This document shows, in pieces, positions 7,538 to 14,145 of a stretch of 18,755 nt of DNA. The DNA is from Bacteroidota bacterium. Lineage in GTDB: Bacteria; Bacteroidota; Bacteroidia; Bacteroidales; WCHB1-69. The stretch spans positions 1 through 18,755 of the forward strand of contig JAEZOU010000069.1 of the NCBI GenBank assembly GCA_023413895.1, in the 5' to 3' direction. A program made the position numbers and the translations under genes. The notes under the pieces were generated by a model. It saw only the letters and a program-made list of their open reading frames with translations. It had not been told where the DNA came from and did no database searches. The first letter of the stretch is position 1. Every line of letters starts with the position of its first letter.

Positions 7538-9685
7538 TTATTCTTCCATTAATATTTCTAAGATTTTGATTGCGCAAGAGCTAATTACGGAACCAGGTCC
7601 GAAGATTGCGGCAGCGCCAGCTTGATATAAGAAATCATAATCTTGAGGAGGAATTACACCACCTACAATCACGATAATATCTTCGCGACCTAATTTCTTA
7701 AGTTCAGCAATTACTTGAGGTACAAGGGTTTTATGACCTGCTGCTAAAGAGGAAACGCCCAATACGTGAACATCGTTTTCTACGGCTTGTTTTGCAGCTT
7801 CTTCTGGGGTTTGGAAGAGAGGTCCCATATCCACGTCGAACCCGATATCGGCATAGCCTGTAGAAACAACTTTTGCGCCACGGTCGTGACCATCTTGTCC
7901 CATTTTTGCAATCATAATACGAGGGCGACGACCTTCTGTCTTAGCAAATTGATCTGCCATTTCGCAAGCTTTTTTGAAGCTATCGTTATCTTTTTGTTCT
8001 GAACTATACACGCCTGTAATCAAATTAATTTTTGCTTTATAACGACCGAAAACTTTCTCCATAGCCATAGAGATTTCACCCAAGGAAGCACGTTTACGAG
8101 CAGCTTCGAGAGAGAGTGCCAATAAGTTGCCTTCGCCAGTTTCTGCACAGCGGGTAATAGCATCTAAAGCAACTTTAACCTCATCGTTATTTCTTTCTGC
8201 TTTGAGTTGTGCCAAACGTTTGATTTGGGCTTCGCGTACTGCGGTATTATCTACTTCCAAAGTTTCGATTGGGTCCTCTTTTTCCAATCTGTATTGGTTT
8301 ACACCCACGATATGCTCCATTCCAGAGTCGATTTTTGCTTGTTTACGAGCAGCAGCCTCTTCAATTCTCATCTTTGGAATACCTGTTTCGATAGCTTTTG
8401 CCATTCCACCCAAAGATTCAATTTCTTGAATATGTTGCCAAGCTCTATGAGCAATCAAGTGTGTAAGGGTTTCGATATAGTAAGAACCTGCCCAAGGATC
8501 TACCTCTTTACAAACCTTAGTTTCCTCTTGGATATAGATTTGAGTATTACGAGCAATACGTGCAGAGAAGTCTGTTGGCAAAGCAATGGCTTCGTCCAAA
8601 GCGTTGGTGTGGAGAGATTGAGTATGTCCCAAAGCCGCTCCCATTGCCTCAATACAAGTTCTGGTTACGTTGTTGAATGGGTCTTGTTCGGTAAGTGACC
8701 AACCAGAAGTTTGGCAGTGTGTACGAAGAGCCAAAGATTTTGGATTTTGTGGATTGAACTGTTTTACAATCTTTGCCCACAACATACGAGCAGCGCGCAT
8801 CTTTGCAATTTCCATAAAGTGATTCATTCCTACAGCCCAGAAGAAAGAGAGGCGTGGAGCAAAATCATCAATATTCATACCTGCATTAACACCAGCGCGA
8901 AGGTATTCTAAACCATCTGCCAAAGTGTATGCCAACTCAATATCACAAGTTGCACCTGCTTCTTGCATGTGGTAACCCGAAATTGAAATAGAGTTGAATT
9001 TTGGCATATTCTTAGAGGTAAACTCAAAAATATCAGCAATAATCTTCATTGAAGGAAGTGGTGGATAGATATAGGTATTTCTTACCATAAACTCCTTCAA
9101 AATATCGTTTTGAATAGTACCTGTCAATTTTTCCATTGGCACACCTTGCTCTTCTGCAGCAAGAATATAGAATGCCAAGATTGGAAGAACTGCACCATTC
9201 ATAGTCATTGAAACGGACATCTGATCCAATGGAATTTGGTCGAAGAGAATCTTCATATCCATAATGGAGTCAACAGCTACACCAGCTTTACCGACATCAC
9301 CCACTACACGTTCGTGGTCTGAGTCATAACCGCGGTGTGTTGCCAAGTCAAACGCAATAGACAAACCCTTTTGGCCTGCTGCAAGGTTACGGCGATAGAA
9401 CGCATTTGATTCTTCTGCAGTTGAAAAACCTGCGTACTGACGAATTGTCCAAGGTTTGTTAACGTACATTGTTGAGTATGGTCCGCGTAAGAATGGAGGA
9501 AGTCCGGCAGCATAATTTAAATGTTCCATTCCTTCCAAGTCTTCTTTACCATAAACCGATTTCACAGGAATTTGCTCAGCAGTAAGCCATTCCGCATCAA
9601 TATCATTTTGTTTTGCCCACTCTTTAAAGTCTTGATCTACTTTAGGTGTGGTTTTAAAATCTATTTTGCTAAAATCTGGACGCAT
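7538..9685 (-). CDS. Methylmalonyl-CoA mutase, large (catalytic) subunit
   Basis: Adenosylcobalamin-dependent enzyme that interconverts succinyl-CoA and (R)-methylmalonyl-CoA, the step Bacteroidetes use to make propionate from succinate. From ATG 9685 the protein has 715 residues, the normal catalytic-subunit length. The substrate TIM barrel shows LRGPYSTMYVNKPWTIRQY (about 67-84), the AFDLATHRGYDSDH block and ISGYHMQEAG with the active-site His. The C-terminal cobalamin domain (from about 587) has the base-off DxHxxG motif as DGHDRG with the cobalt-binding His at about 600, then VSSLAAGH and VGGVIPPQDY. I rejected the 742-residue frame because its extra residues are unlike the family and a promoter lies within it. 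The small subunit gene (mutA), usually just upstream in Bacteroidetes, is not here. The enzyme may work as a homodimer, as in E. coli Sbm, or the partner may be elsewhere. Confidence 0.96.
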   Translation of the reverse strand: MRPDFSKIDFKTTPKVDQDFKEWAKQNDIDAEWLTAEQIPVKSVYGKEDLEGMEHLNYAAGLPPFLRGPYSTMYVNKPWTIRQYAGFSTAEESNAFYRRNLAAGQKGLSIAFDLATHRGYDSDHERVVGDVGKAGVAVDSIMDMKILFDQIPLDQMSVSMTMNGAVLPILAFYILAAEEQGVPMEKLTGTIQNDILKEFMVRNTYIYPPLPSMKIIADIFEFTSKNMPKFNSISISGYHMQEAGATCDIELAYTLADGLEYLRAGVNAGMNIDDFAPRLSFFWAVGMNHFMEIAKMRAARMLWAKIVKQFNPQNPKSLALRTHCQTSGWSLTEQDPFNNVTRTCIEAMGAALGHTQSLHTNALDEAIALPTDFSARIARNTQIYIQEETKVCKEVDPWAGSYYIETLTHLIAHRAWQHIQEIESLGGMAKAIETGIPKMRIEEAAARKQAKIDSGMEHIVGVNQYRLEKEDPIETLEVDNTAVREAQIKRLAQLKAERNNDEVKVALDAITRCAETGEGNLLALSLEAARKRASLGEISMAMEKVFGRYKAKINLITGVYSSEQKDNDSFKKACEMADQFAKTEGRRPRIMIAKMGQDGHDRGAKVVSTGYADIGFDVDMGPLFQTPEEAAKQAVENDVHVLGVSSLAAGHKTLVPQVIAELKKLGREDIIVIVGGVIPPQDYDFLYQAGAAAIFGPGSVISSCAIKILEILMEE

Positions 9686-9763
9686 AAGATTGGTATGTTT
9701 TAATATGTTGTTTATCTTTAATATCTTGAAAACCAATATTTTACTTTTGAATTTCAGAGATTG

Positions 9764-9791
9764 CAAAATTATGAAATTTTACAATACCAAA
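9764..9791 (-). promoter_or_regulatory. Promoter of the mutase gene (-33 TTTG and -7 TAATTTTG)
   Basis: On the minus strand, TTTG (9788-9791) is followed after 16 bases by TAATTTTG (9764-9771) and then C. This is the best two-box promoter on the minus strand in the window. It predicts a leader of about 70 bases and supports ATG 9685 as the start. Confidence 0.6.
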
Positions 9792-9814
9792 GTTCAAAAT
9801 CATAGAAATATCAA

Positions 9815-10714
9815 TTATATTTTAGGTTTGATACCGATTGCATTGAAAATTGCATTTTTAAAGAGTCTGAAAGTAGCGCGTTTATACACTTTTCGGTATG
9901 CTTTTTTGTCTGCTTCTCGATTCAAACGAATGCCTTCGGGGTGTGTTAGTGGAAGAATAGGTTTTGTTCCACGCATCAATCTTCTAATTTTGCGTTTCCC
10001 ATTACTAAAACCGACATTTTTTATAAGATTATTGTTGGGCGTGATACAAAATCCCGATTTTTTCCAAATGTGAAAATTGTATTGAAACTCCCAATAATCA
10101 AGATTATGTTTCTTTAAAATGTTAAAGATTCTAATCCATCTTTTCTTCACCTTTTTTTTCTTAATGTAAAGGTCAACATTAGCTGCAAATTCCTCTTCAC
10201 TTGTATTTTGCATAGATAGGTCGAAACTTTCCCACGCTCTTTTCCAAGTGGCAAATCCCCAAAGGTAAGAGTATGCCGAAAAATAGTAAGAATTTTTCTT
10301 GTCAATATGCTTTTTGAGAAAATTGCTACCAGCAATGTGCATTACATCTTCATTATCTCGATATTTTTCTAAAAGTTGTTCACAGAAATAGAAAAAGTCA
10401 GGATGAGGTAAGGTATCATCAAAAAGGATAATTCCCTCCGATACATTTTCAAAAAACCAATTGATAGCTTGGTAAGTCATTTGGGTTTTCCCAAGATGCT
10501 CATCACAAAATAGGTTGTGTTGTTCACATTTCCATTCTGGTTTTATAACACAACGGGTACGGAGACATTTTCTATAATCATCCCAATAATTATTATTTGG
10601 ACCATCTGCAGCCACATATAATTGAGAGGGCGCAATTTTTCTAATAATTTGGAATAGGTTGTGTGTCTCTTCAGTGCGATTATAAATAATCAGCAAAATA
10701 GGAACATTAAACAT
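9815..10714 (-). CDS. Glycosyltransferase-like protein (GT-A fold, GNT-I/hemolysin-type family)
   Basis: A 299-residue soluble GT-A type nucleotide-sugar transferase. The start VPILLIIYNRTEET and the strand LYVAADGPN (about 32-40) are typical of small bacterial glycosyltransferases that resemble eukaryotic GNT-I and act in surface polysaccharide or glycoprotein synthesis. The block INWFFENVSEGIILFDDTLPHPDFFYFCEQLLEKYR matches the family sequence that usually reads ILEDDCLPxxxFFxFCxxLL; here the metal-binding EDD is FDD (98-100). Further marks are HIAGSNF and YLWGFATWKRAW near the middle. The C-terminal 60 residues are strongly basic, which suggests contact with membrane or an acidic acceptor. 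It has its own promoter box at 10734-10741 and lies 88 bases after the phosphopantetheinyl transferase gene. No other polysaccharide gene is near, so donor and acceptor cannot be guessed. Confidence 0.8.
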   Translation of the reverse strand: MFNVPILLIIYNRTEETHNLFQIIRKIAPSQLYVAADGPNNNYWDDYRKCLRTRCVIKPEWKCEQHNLFCDEHLGKTQMTYQAINWFFENVSEGIILFDDTLPHPDFFYFCEQLLEKYRDNEDVMHIAGSNFLKKHIDKKNSYYFSAYSYLWGFATWKRAWESFDLSMQNTSEEEFAANVDLYIKKKKVKKRWIRIFNILKKHNLDYWEFQYNFHIWKKSGFCITPNNNLIKNVGFSNGKRKIRRLMRGTKPILPLTHPEGIRLNREADKKAYRKVYKRATFRLFKNAIFNAIGIKPKI

Positions 10715-10733
10715 CGTTATAAATTTAAGGGTG

Positions 10734-10741
10734 CAAAAATA
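10734..10741 (-). promoter_or_regulatory. -7 promoter box upstream of the glycosyltransferase gene
   Basis: Minus-strand TATTTTTG followed by C lies 19 bases before ATG 10714, giving a short leader. No clear -33 TTTG is seen at the expected distance. Confidence 0.5.
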
Positions 10742-10802
10742 GTTATTATTCTAAAATAAGAGGCATTTCGATTAAAAAAAATAAAAACTTCCCATAATTT
10801 TA

Positions 10803-11414
10803 TCATTGTGGCCATTTTGCCAATGCAATTTGATAATTTTGAAAAGAATATCTTTCAATCATTATCTTTTTTTTTACATCATTATCGATAATAAATCCAC
10901 TATTTTCGGTAACTATTTGGATATTTTTACGCAAGTTGTACGGATTGGGAGGCGAAAGTTTATACATAGCCTCTTTAGCGCACCAATAGAAGCATAATTT
11001 CTCAATATCATGATTTTTTCCAATTCTAAGCACCTCTTCATCATTTAAAAATTTAGGGTAAAGTTGAAGAAATCTATCTGTATTTTTCTCAATATCAATT
11101 CCGATAGGTTTCGGAGAGATTGCCACGGCAGCCATTCCGTGAGAGTGAGAAAAAGAGATCTGCTGGTTATTGATGTAAGGTTTACCATTACCATCGTACT
11201 CCACACAAACTATTGGGTTTTGGGTAAGTTCTGCCACAATAGCACGACACGCCCACTTTTCCAACCGTTTGTGCTCTAATTTGCAAGCAGCAATTCGGAC
11301 TAAATCTTGTTGGGTGAGTTGTAGATAGGAACGAAAAAACTCTTCAGTTTCCGTGATTTGCCATAAAGCAAAAGAAACCGAAGAGTTTTTATGATGTTGA
11401 AATACAATAGGCAT
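10803..11414 (-). CDS. 4'-phosphopantetheinyl transferase superfamily protein
   Basis: Transfers the phosphopantetheine arm of coenzyme A to a serine of a carrier protein (acyl carrier, or peptidyl carrier in secondary metabolism). All three motifs of the Sfp/AcpT type are visible in order: ISFSHSHG (about 86-93), GIDIEK with the Mg-binding acidic pair (105-110), and WCAKEAMYK with the catalytic Lys-Glu (about 144-152). The N-terminal half, including a KLEHKRLEKWACRAIV helix, fits the EntD/AcpT-like R-E-W region. The 203-residue length is right for the single-chain two-lobed type. The start codon is 6 bases beyond the hpf stop, so the gene is almost surely in the same transcript as hpf. No polyketide or peptide synthase gene is in the window, so its carrier protein is unknown; it could be the housekeeping enzyme. 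Confidence 0.92.
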   Translation of the reverse strand: MPIVFQHHKNSSVSFALWQITETEEFFRSYLQLTQQDLVRIAACKLEHKRLEKWACRAIVAELTQNPIVCVEYDGNGKPYINNQQISFSHSHGMAAVAISPKPIGIDIEKNTDRFLQLYPKFLNDEEVLRIGKNHDIEKLCFYWCAKEAMYKLSPPNPYNLRKNIQIVTENSGFIIDNDVKKKIMIERYSFQNYQIALAKWPQ

Positions 11415-11420
11415 AATTTA

Positions 11421-11720
11421 CTATTTGCCGCGTTCCTTGTCTTTTACTTTTTGAAGTTGCTTCTTGAGTGCATCAATACAATCGTCGGCCCCCTCTTCAA
11501 AGGTTTTGGCTGTTTTGCTTGCTATTGCATCATTACCACGAATTTTAACTCTAATTTCCACTGTTTTATTCTCGGGACGGTCACCATTTTCGAGTTTAAG
11601 AGTTACATCTGCACCAATAATCCCGTCGTGGATTTTGGACAATTTTTCAACTTTTTCTGTAATAAAAACTTCAAGTTTTTGATCAGCTTTGAAATGTAAT
11701 GCACTGATATTAACGTTCAT
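11421..11720 (-). CDS. hpf: Ribosome hibernation-promoting factor, short form (HPF/RaiA family)
   Basis: Binds the decoding site of the small ribosomal subunit and silences ribosomes in stationary phase or starvation. The 99-residue protein has the family beta-alpha-beta-beta-beta-alpha pattern: start MNVNISALHFKADQKLEVFITEKVEKL, DVTLKLENGD strand, KTVEIRVKIRGNDAIASKTAKTFEEGADDCIDALKKQLQK. The C-terminal dimerisation domain of the long form is absent, so it is the short type. A perfect Shine-Dalgarno sequence AAAGGAGGT (11724-11732) starts right after the xer stop codon and ends only 3 bases before ATG 11720. This is exceptional here, because most genes in the window have no such signal. The xer gene ends 14 bases upstream and the phosphopantetheinyl transferase gene begins 6 bases downstream. 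Confidence 0.95.
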   Translation of the reverse strand: MNVNISALHFKADQKLEVFITEKVEKLSKIHDGIIGADVTLKLENGDRPENKTVEIRVKIRGNDAIASKTAKTFEEGADDCIDALKKQLQKVKDKERGK

Positions 11721-11723
11721 AAG

Positions 11724-11732
11724 ACCTCCTTT
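11724..11732 (-). promoter_or_regulatory. Unusually strong Shine-Dalgarno sequence of hpf
   Basis: On the minus strand AAAGGAGGT is fully complementary to the 16S 3' end, with only 3 bases before the start codon. Bacteroidetes ribosomes normally hide the anti-Shine-Dalgarno sequence, so this site stands out. Confidence 0.85.
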
Positions 11733-11734
11733 GT

Positions 11735-12634
11735 TTATGCTCTGGGATGAGCGGTTTGATAAATAGATTTCAATTTTTCTATAGAATTATGAGTATAGAC
11801 TTGTGTTGCGGATAAACTGCTATGCCCTAAAATCTCTTTTATGGCATTTATATCTGCACCTCGATTGAGTAAATGTGTGGCAAACGTATGCCTTAATACG
11901 TGCGGACTTCGTTTGTCAATTGCAGTTACCATATCTAAATATTTTCGTACGATTGAGTAAACAAATTTTGGATAAACTTTGTTTGCCTTGTCTGTTACAA
12001 AGATATAACTACTTTTTGTATGTCCGTTAAACTTTTCATCATAAAAATTAACATAGGATTGGTAACAATTTTTGAAGGTATTTCCGAAGGGAATTTCACG
12101 CTCTTTGTTCCTTTTTCCTAATACTTTTATGGTGTTATCGTAAAGATTAACTTTATCAAAAGTGAGATTTATAAGTTCAGAAATACGGATTCCAGTTGCA
12201 TAAAATAGTTCGATAATTGTTCGGTCGCGCCAACCTTGATAGGTATCGCTAAAGAGGTCGGGGCCGAAAAGTGTTTCCGTTTCATTTTCCTCCAAAAAGC
12301 AGGGCAGCCGTTTCGAAAGTTTAGGTGCGGAAATTGTGTCCATTGGAGAGTTCGAAATATTACCTATGCGTGTATGGTAATGATAAAATGAGCGAAGCGC
12401 ACTTAATTTTCGATTGATAGAGCGTGAGGTGATATTCGCTTCTGCAAGATGAATGACCCACGCACGAATTTTGTCTGGAGTTACGGCTAATAAATCAACG
12501 GAAGAATCTCTATCTTGCAGAAAATCAGCAAATTGTACAATATCATTTTGGTAAGAAACAACCGTGTGTTCAGAAGAGCGTTTCTCGTAGCGAAGGTAAG
12601 CAAGATATGGGGTTAGCCGATCTGTCATTGCCAT
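11735..12634 (-). CDS. Tyrosine recombinase of the XerC/XerD type
   Basis: Site-specific recombinase, probably one half of the Xer pair that resolves chromosome dimers at dif. The 299 residues match the length of E. coli XerC/XerD. The N-terminal SAM-like core-binding domain covers about 1-95 (TPYLAYLRYEKRSSEHTVVSYQNDI). In the catalytic domain the residues are all present: Arg150 in ATGIRISEL, Lys174 in LGKRNKERE, His245 and Arg248 in HVLRHTFATH, His271 in LGHSSLSATQ, and nucleophile Tyr280 in QVYTH. This order and the lack of neighbouring integrase targets argue for housekeeping rather than a mobile integron or phage enzyme. In Bacteroidetes an xer gene commonly sits between rpsU and hpf, as here. 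It is separated from rpsU by a terminator and has its own promoter box at 12651-12658. ATG 12634 or the ATG two codons later could be the start. Confidence 0.93.
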   Translation of the reverse strand: MAMTDRLTPYLAYLRYEKRSSEHTVVSYQNDIVQFADFLQDRDSSVDLLAVTPDKIRAWVIHLAEANITSRSINRKLSALRSFYHYHTRIGNISNSPMDTISAPKLSKRLPCFLEENETETLFGPDLFSDTYQGWRDRTIIELFYATGIRISELINLTFDKVNLYDNTIKVLGKRNKEREIPFGNTFKNCYQSYVNFYDEKFNGHTKSSYIFVTDKANKVYPKFVYSIVRKYLDMVTAIDKRSPHVLRHTFATHLLNRGADINAIKEILGHSSLSATQVYTHNSIEKLKSIYQTAHPRA

Positions 12635-12650
12635 CTAATATTTATGTTGG

Positions 12651-12658
12651 CAAATATA
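12651..12658 (-). promoter_or_regulatory. -7 promoter box of the xer-hpf-phosphopantetheinyl transferase unit
   Basis: Minus-strand TATATTTG followed by C lies 16 bases before ATG 12634 and directly after the rpsU terminator, whose T run occupies the place of the -33 region. It would let xer and hpf be expressed apart from rpsU. Confidence 0.5.
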
Positions 12659-12660
12659 TA

Positions 12661-12697
12661 AAAAAAAGCGACAGAAAAATTGTCTGTCGCTTTTTTT
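12661..12697 (-). terminator. Strong intrinsic terminator between rpsU and xer
   Basis: An uninterrupted 15-base inverted repeat: seven A plus GCGACAGA (12661-12675) and TCTGTCGC plus seven T (12683-12697), with a 7-base loop. Read on the minus strand it is a GC-rich 8-base core followed by seven or more T, a classical terminator, 11 bases past the rpsU stop codon. It is symmetric and could act in both directions. Confidence 0.92.
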
Positions 12698-12708
12698 TGA
12701 TAGGCTTT

Positions 12709-12906
12709 TTATTTATCAGCTTCTTTAGATCTAAGTTGCTGAACATAAATAGCTTTCAATCTTTGTTCCCTTTTGATAACGCTAGGTTTTGTGAATTTTT
12801 GACGATTTCTCATCTCTTTAACAACACCAGTTTTCTCAAATTTTCTTTTTAATTTCTTTAGAGCTCTTTCAATAGTTTCGCCCTCTTTTACGGAAACAAC
12901 GATCAT
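12709..12906 (-). CDS. rpsU: Small ribosomal subunit protein bS21
   Basis: A 65-residue, very basic protein of the small-subunit platform, next to the 16S 3' end. The start MIVVSVKEGETIERALKKLKRKFEKTGVVKEMRNRQKFTKPS and the tail REQRLKAIYVQQLRSKE are typical of Bacteroidetes S21. In this phylum S21, with S18 and S6, sequesters the anti-Shine-Dalgarno tail of 16S RNA, so ribosomes lacking S21 should prefer mRNAs with that signal. Fittingly, rpsU itself has AAAGAGGT (12914-12921 on the minus strand) 7 bases before its ATG, consistent with autoregulation as reported for Flavobacterium. A promoter box lies at 12955-12962 and a strong terminator directly follows the gene, so it is mostly monocistronic. 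Confidence 0.97.
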   Translation of the reverse strand: MIVVSVKEGETIERALKKLKRKFEKTGVVKEMRNRQKFTKPSVIKREQRLKAIYVQQLRSKEADK

Positions 12907-12913
12907 AAAAAAT

Positions 12914-12921
12914 ACCTCTTT
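12914..12921 (-). promoter_or_regulatory. Shine-Dalgarno sequence of rpsU, probable S21 autoregulation site
   Basis: Minus-strand AAAGAGGT contains a perfect GAGGT match to the anti-Shine-Dalgarno sequence and sits 7 bases before ATG 12906, the optimal spacing. Confidence 0.75.
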
Positions 12922-12954
12922 CTTTTTTAATTAATACTACTTTTTAAGGGGTTG

Positions 12955-12962
12955 CAAAAATA
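12955..12962 (-). promoter_or_regulatory. -7 promoter box of rpsU
   Basis: Minus-strand TATTTTTG followed by C matches the Bacteroidetes consensus and implies a leader of about 42 bases that includes the Shine-Dalgarno sequence. At 16 bases upstream there is only a partial -33 match. Confidence 0.55.
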
Positions 12963-13018
12963 CAAAATTCTTTCTATTAAACACTTAAAAAGATTAAAAA
13001 AATAATAATTTCAACAAA

Positions 13019-14125
13019 TTACTGATTATCAATAGAATGCAAAGCAAAACTATAAGCTCCGATAGAGGTTGCCACAGAAGTTCCTAGATGAGAAACTGTT
13101 ATTCCCAATCGTTTTTGGGAGTCGCAGTACACTTTTTTTGCAGTTCCAGGAATAGTAAATTCTCTCACATCACCTTTTGCAAATTGTTGAAATTCCGTTT
13201 CATCATCTAAATTATAGACGTATGAAGGAACCTTAGGAAGAGTAATTCCGGAGCGTGTAGAAACGGTTGAACGGAGCTCTTTCAGAAGGGCAGGCATATA
13301 AAACTTGCTTCCTTTGGAAACGCCTCCGCCGAGCACGATAATACCATCTAGCATACAAGCTGCGTGGGCAATAGCATAACCAGCAATTTCGCCAAAAGTT
13401 GCAAATGCTTGTTTAGCAGCGGCTTGGTCGCCAGCAAGTGTGCCATCAGCAATGCGATAAATATCGTACGAGTCGGTATAATCCTGAGCGTTAGTATCGT
13501 TGGCGTGCTTTTTATAGTGATTCAAAATTGCTCTTTGCGAAACGCCCTCTTCAACAATAAGTTCAGGTTCTGTTTTATGGGGAAGACAATACATTTCGGA
13601 GCAACAATTATCGCCTATGTACATATTGTTATTGGTAGTCAGTCCGAAGCCGAAACCTGTTCCTAAGATAAATCCGATTAAATTTTTATATTGTTTAGGG
13701 CTACCAGTTTCTGCCAATTTTCGATTTATATCTGGCAGCGCACCAGCTAACGCCTCTCCGTATGTAAACAAATCGGCATCGTTATTGATGAAGACAGGAA
13801 GATCGAACCTCTCTTTGAGGAAAGGGCCGAGGGCAATTCCGTCGGCAAAAGCGGGAAAATTGGTAAGTCGGGTAGGAAAAATTCCGTTCGGATAATCGGC
13901 AGGACCCGGGAATGCAAAACTAATTGCGGTAGGTTTTTCTGGCAATTGTGCAAAAACATCCTCAAAACCTTTCAGCAAATTTTGAAGACATTTCTCCAAA
14001 TTTTTAGCTTCCGAAGGATATTCAACAGTTTGACTTACAGGCTTATTCCCTTGAATAGCGGTAAAGCGAAAAAAAGTTCCGCCAGCATCTAACGTAACTA
14101 CAGTTCTATTATCGTTTCTATACAT
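13019..14125 (-). CDS. ROK-family sugar kinase (glucokinase-like)
   Basis: Phosphorylates a hexose (glucose or a related sugar) with ATP in the cytosol. From ATG 14125 the protein has 368 residues; the ORF extends to a TTG at 14140 that coincides with the promoter box and is rejected. The phosphate loop is TLDAGGTFF (11-19); the conserved Asn after DxGGT is Phe here. Other ASKHA marks are SFAFPGPADYP (69-79), INNDADLFTYGEALAG with the catalytic Asp near 116, GFILGTGFGFGL (151-162) and IIVLGGGVSKG. The ROK zinc motif CxCGxxGCxE is not intact: the corresponding region (about 171-195) reads GDNCCSEMYCLPHKTEPELIVEEGVS. This longer, roughly 370-residue form resembles a Bacteroidales-specific group. 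The gene stands alone, with a 12-base spacer between promoter box and ATG and no transport gene near, so the sugar cannot be named. Confidence 0.87.
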   Translation of the reverse strand: MYRNDNRTVVTLDAGGTFFRFTAIQGNKPVSQTVEYPSEAKNLEKCLQNLLKGFEDVFAQLPEKPTAISFAFPGPADYPNGIFPTRLTNFPAFADGIALGPFLKERFDLPVFINNDADLFTYGEALAGALPDINRKLAETGSPKQYKNLIGFILGTGFGFGLTTNNNMYIGDNCCSEMYCLPHKTEPELIVEEGVSQRAILNHYKKHANDTNAQDYTDSYDIYRIADGTLAGDQAAAKQAFATFGEIAGYAIAHAACMLDGIIVLGGGVSKGSKFYMPALLKELRSTVSTRSGITLPKVPSYVYNLDDETEFQQFAKGDVREFTIPGTAKKVYCDSQKRLGITVSHLGTSVATSIGAYSFALHSIDNQ

Positions 14126-14137
14126 CGTTTTTTTTTG

Positions 14138-14145
14138 CAAAAATA
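14138..14145 (-). promoter_or_regulatory. -7 promoter box of the ROK kinase gene
   Basis: Minus-strand TATTTTTG followed by C ends 12 bases before ATG 14125. Box, A-rich spacer and spacing are nearly identical to those of the LptF/G-like gene, and predict a leader of only a few bases. Confidence 0.5.

Noticed and set aside
8207..8698. 163-codon open frame on + inside the mutase gene
   Set aside because: It is the antisense shadow of a highly conserved coding region, has no family resemblance and no promoter box.
11735..12634. Integrase of a mobile element or phage
   Set aside because: It sits between rpsU and hpf, the usual place of a housekeeping Xer gene in this phylum, and no attachment repeats or cargo genes flank it.
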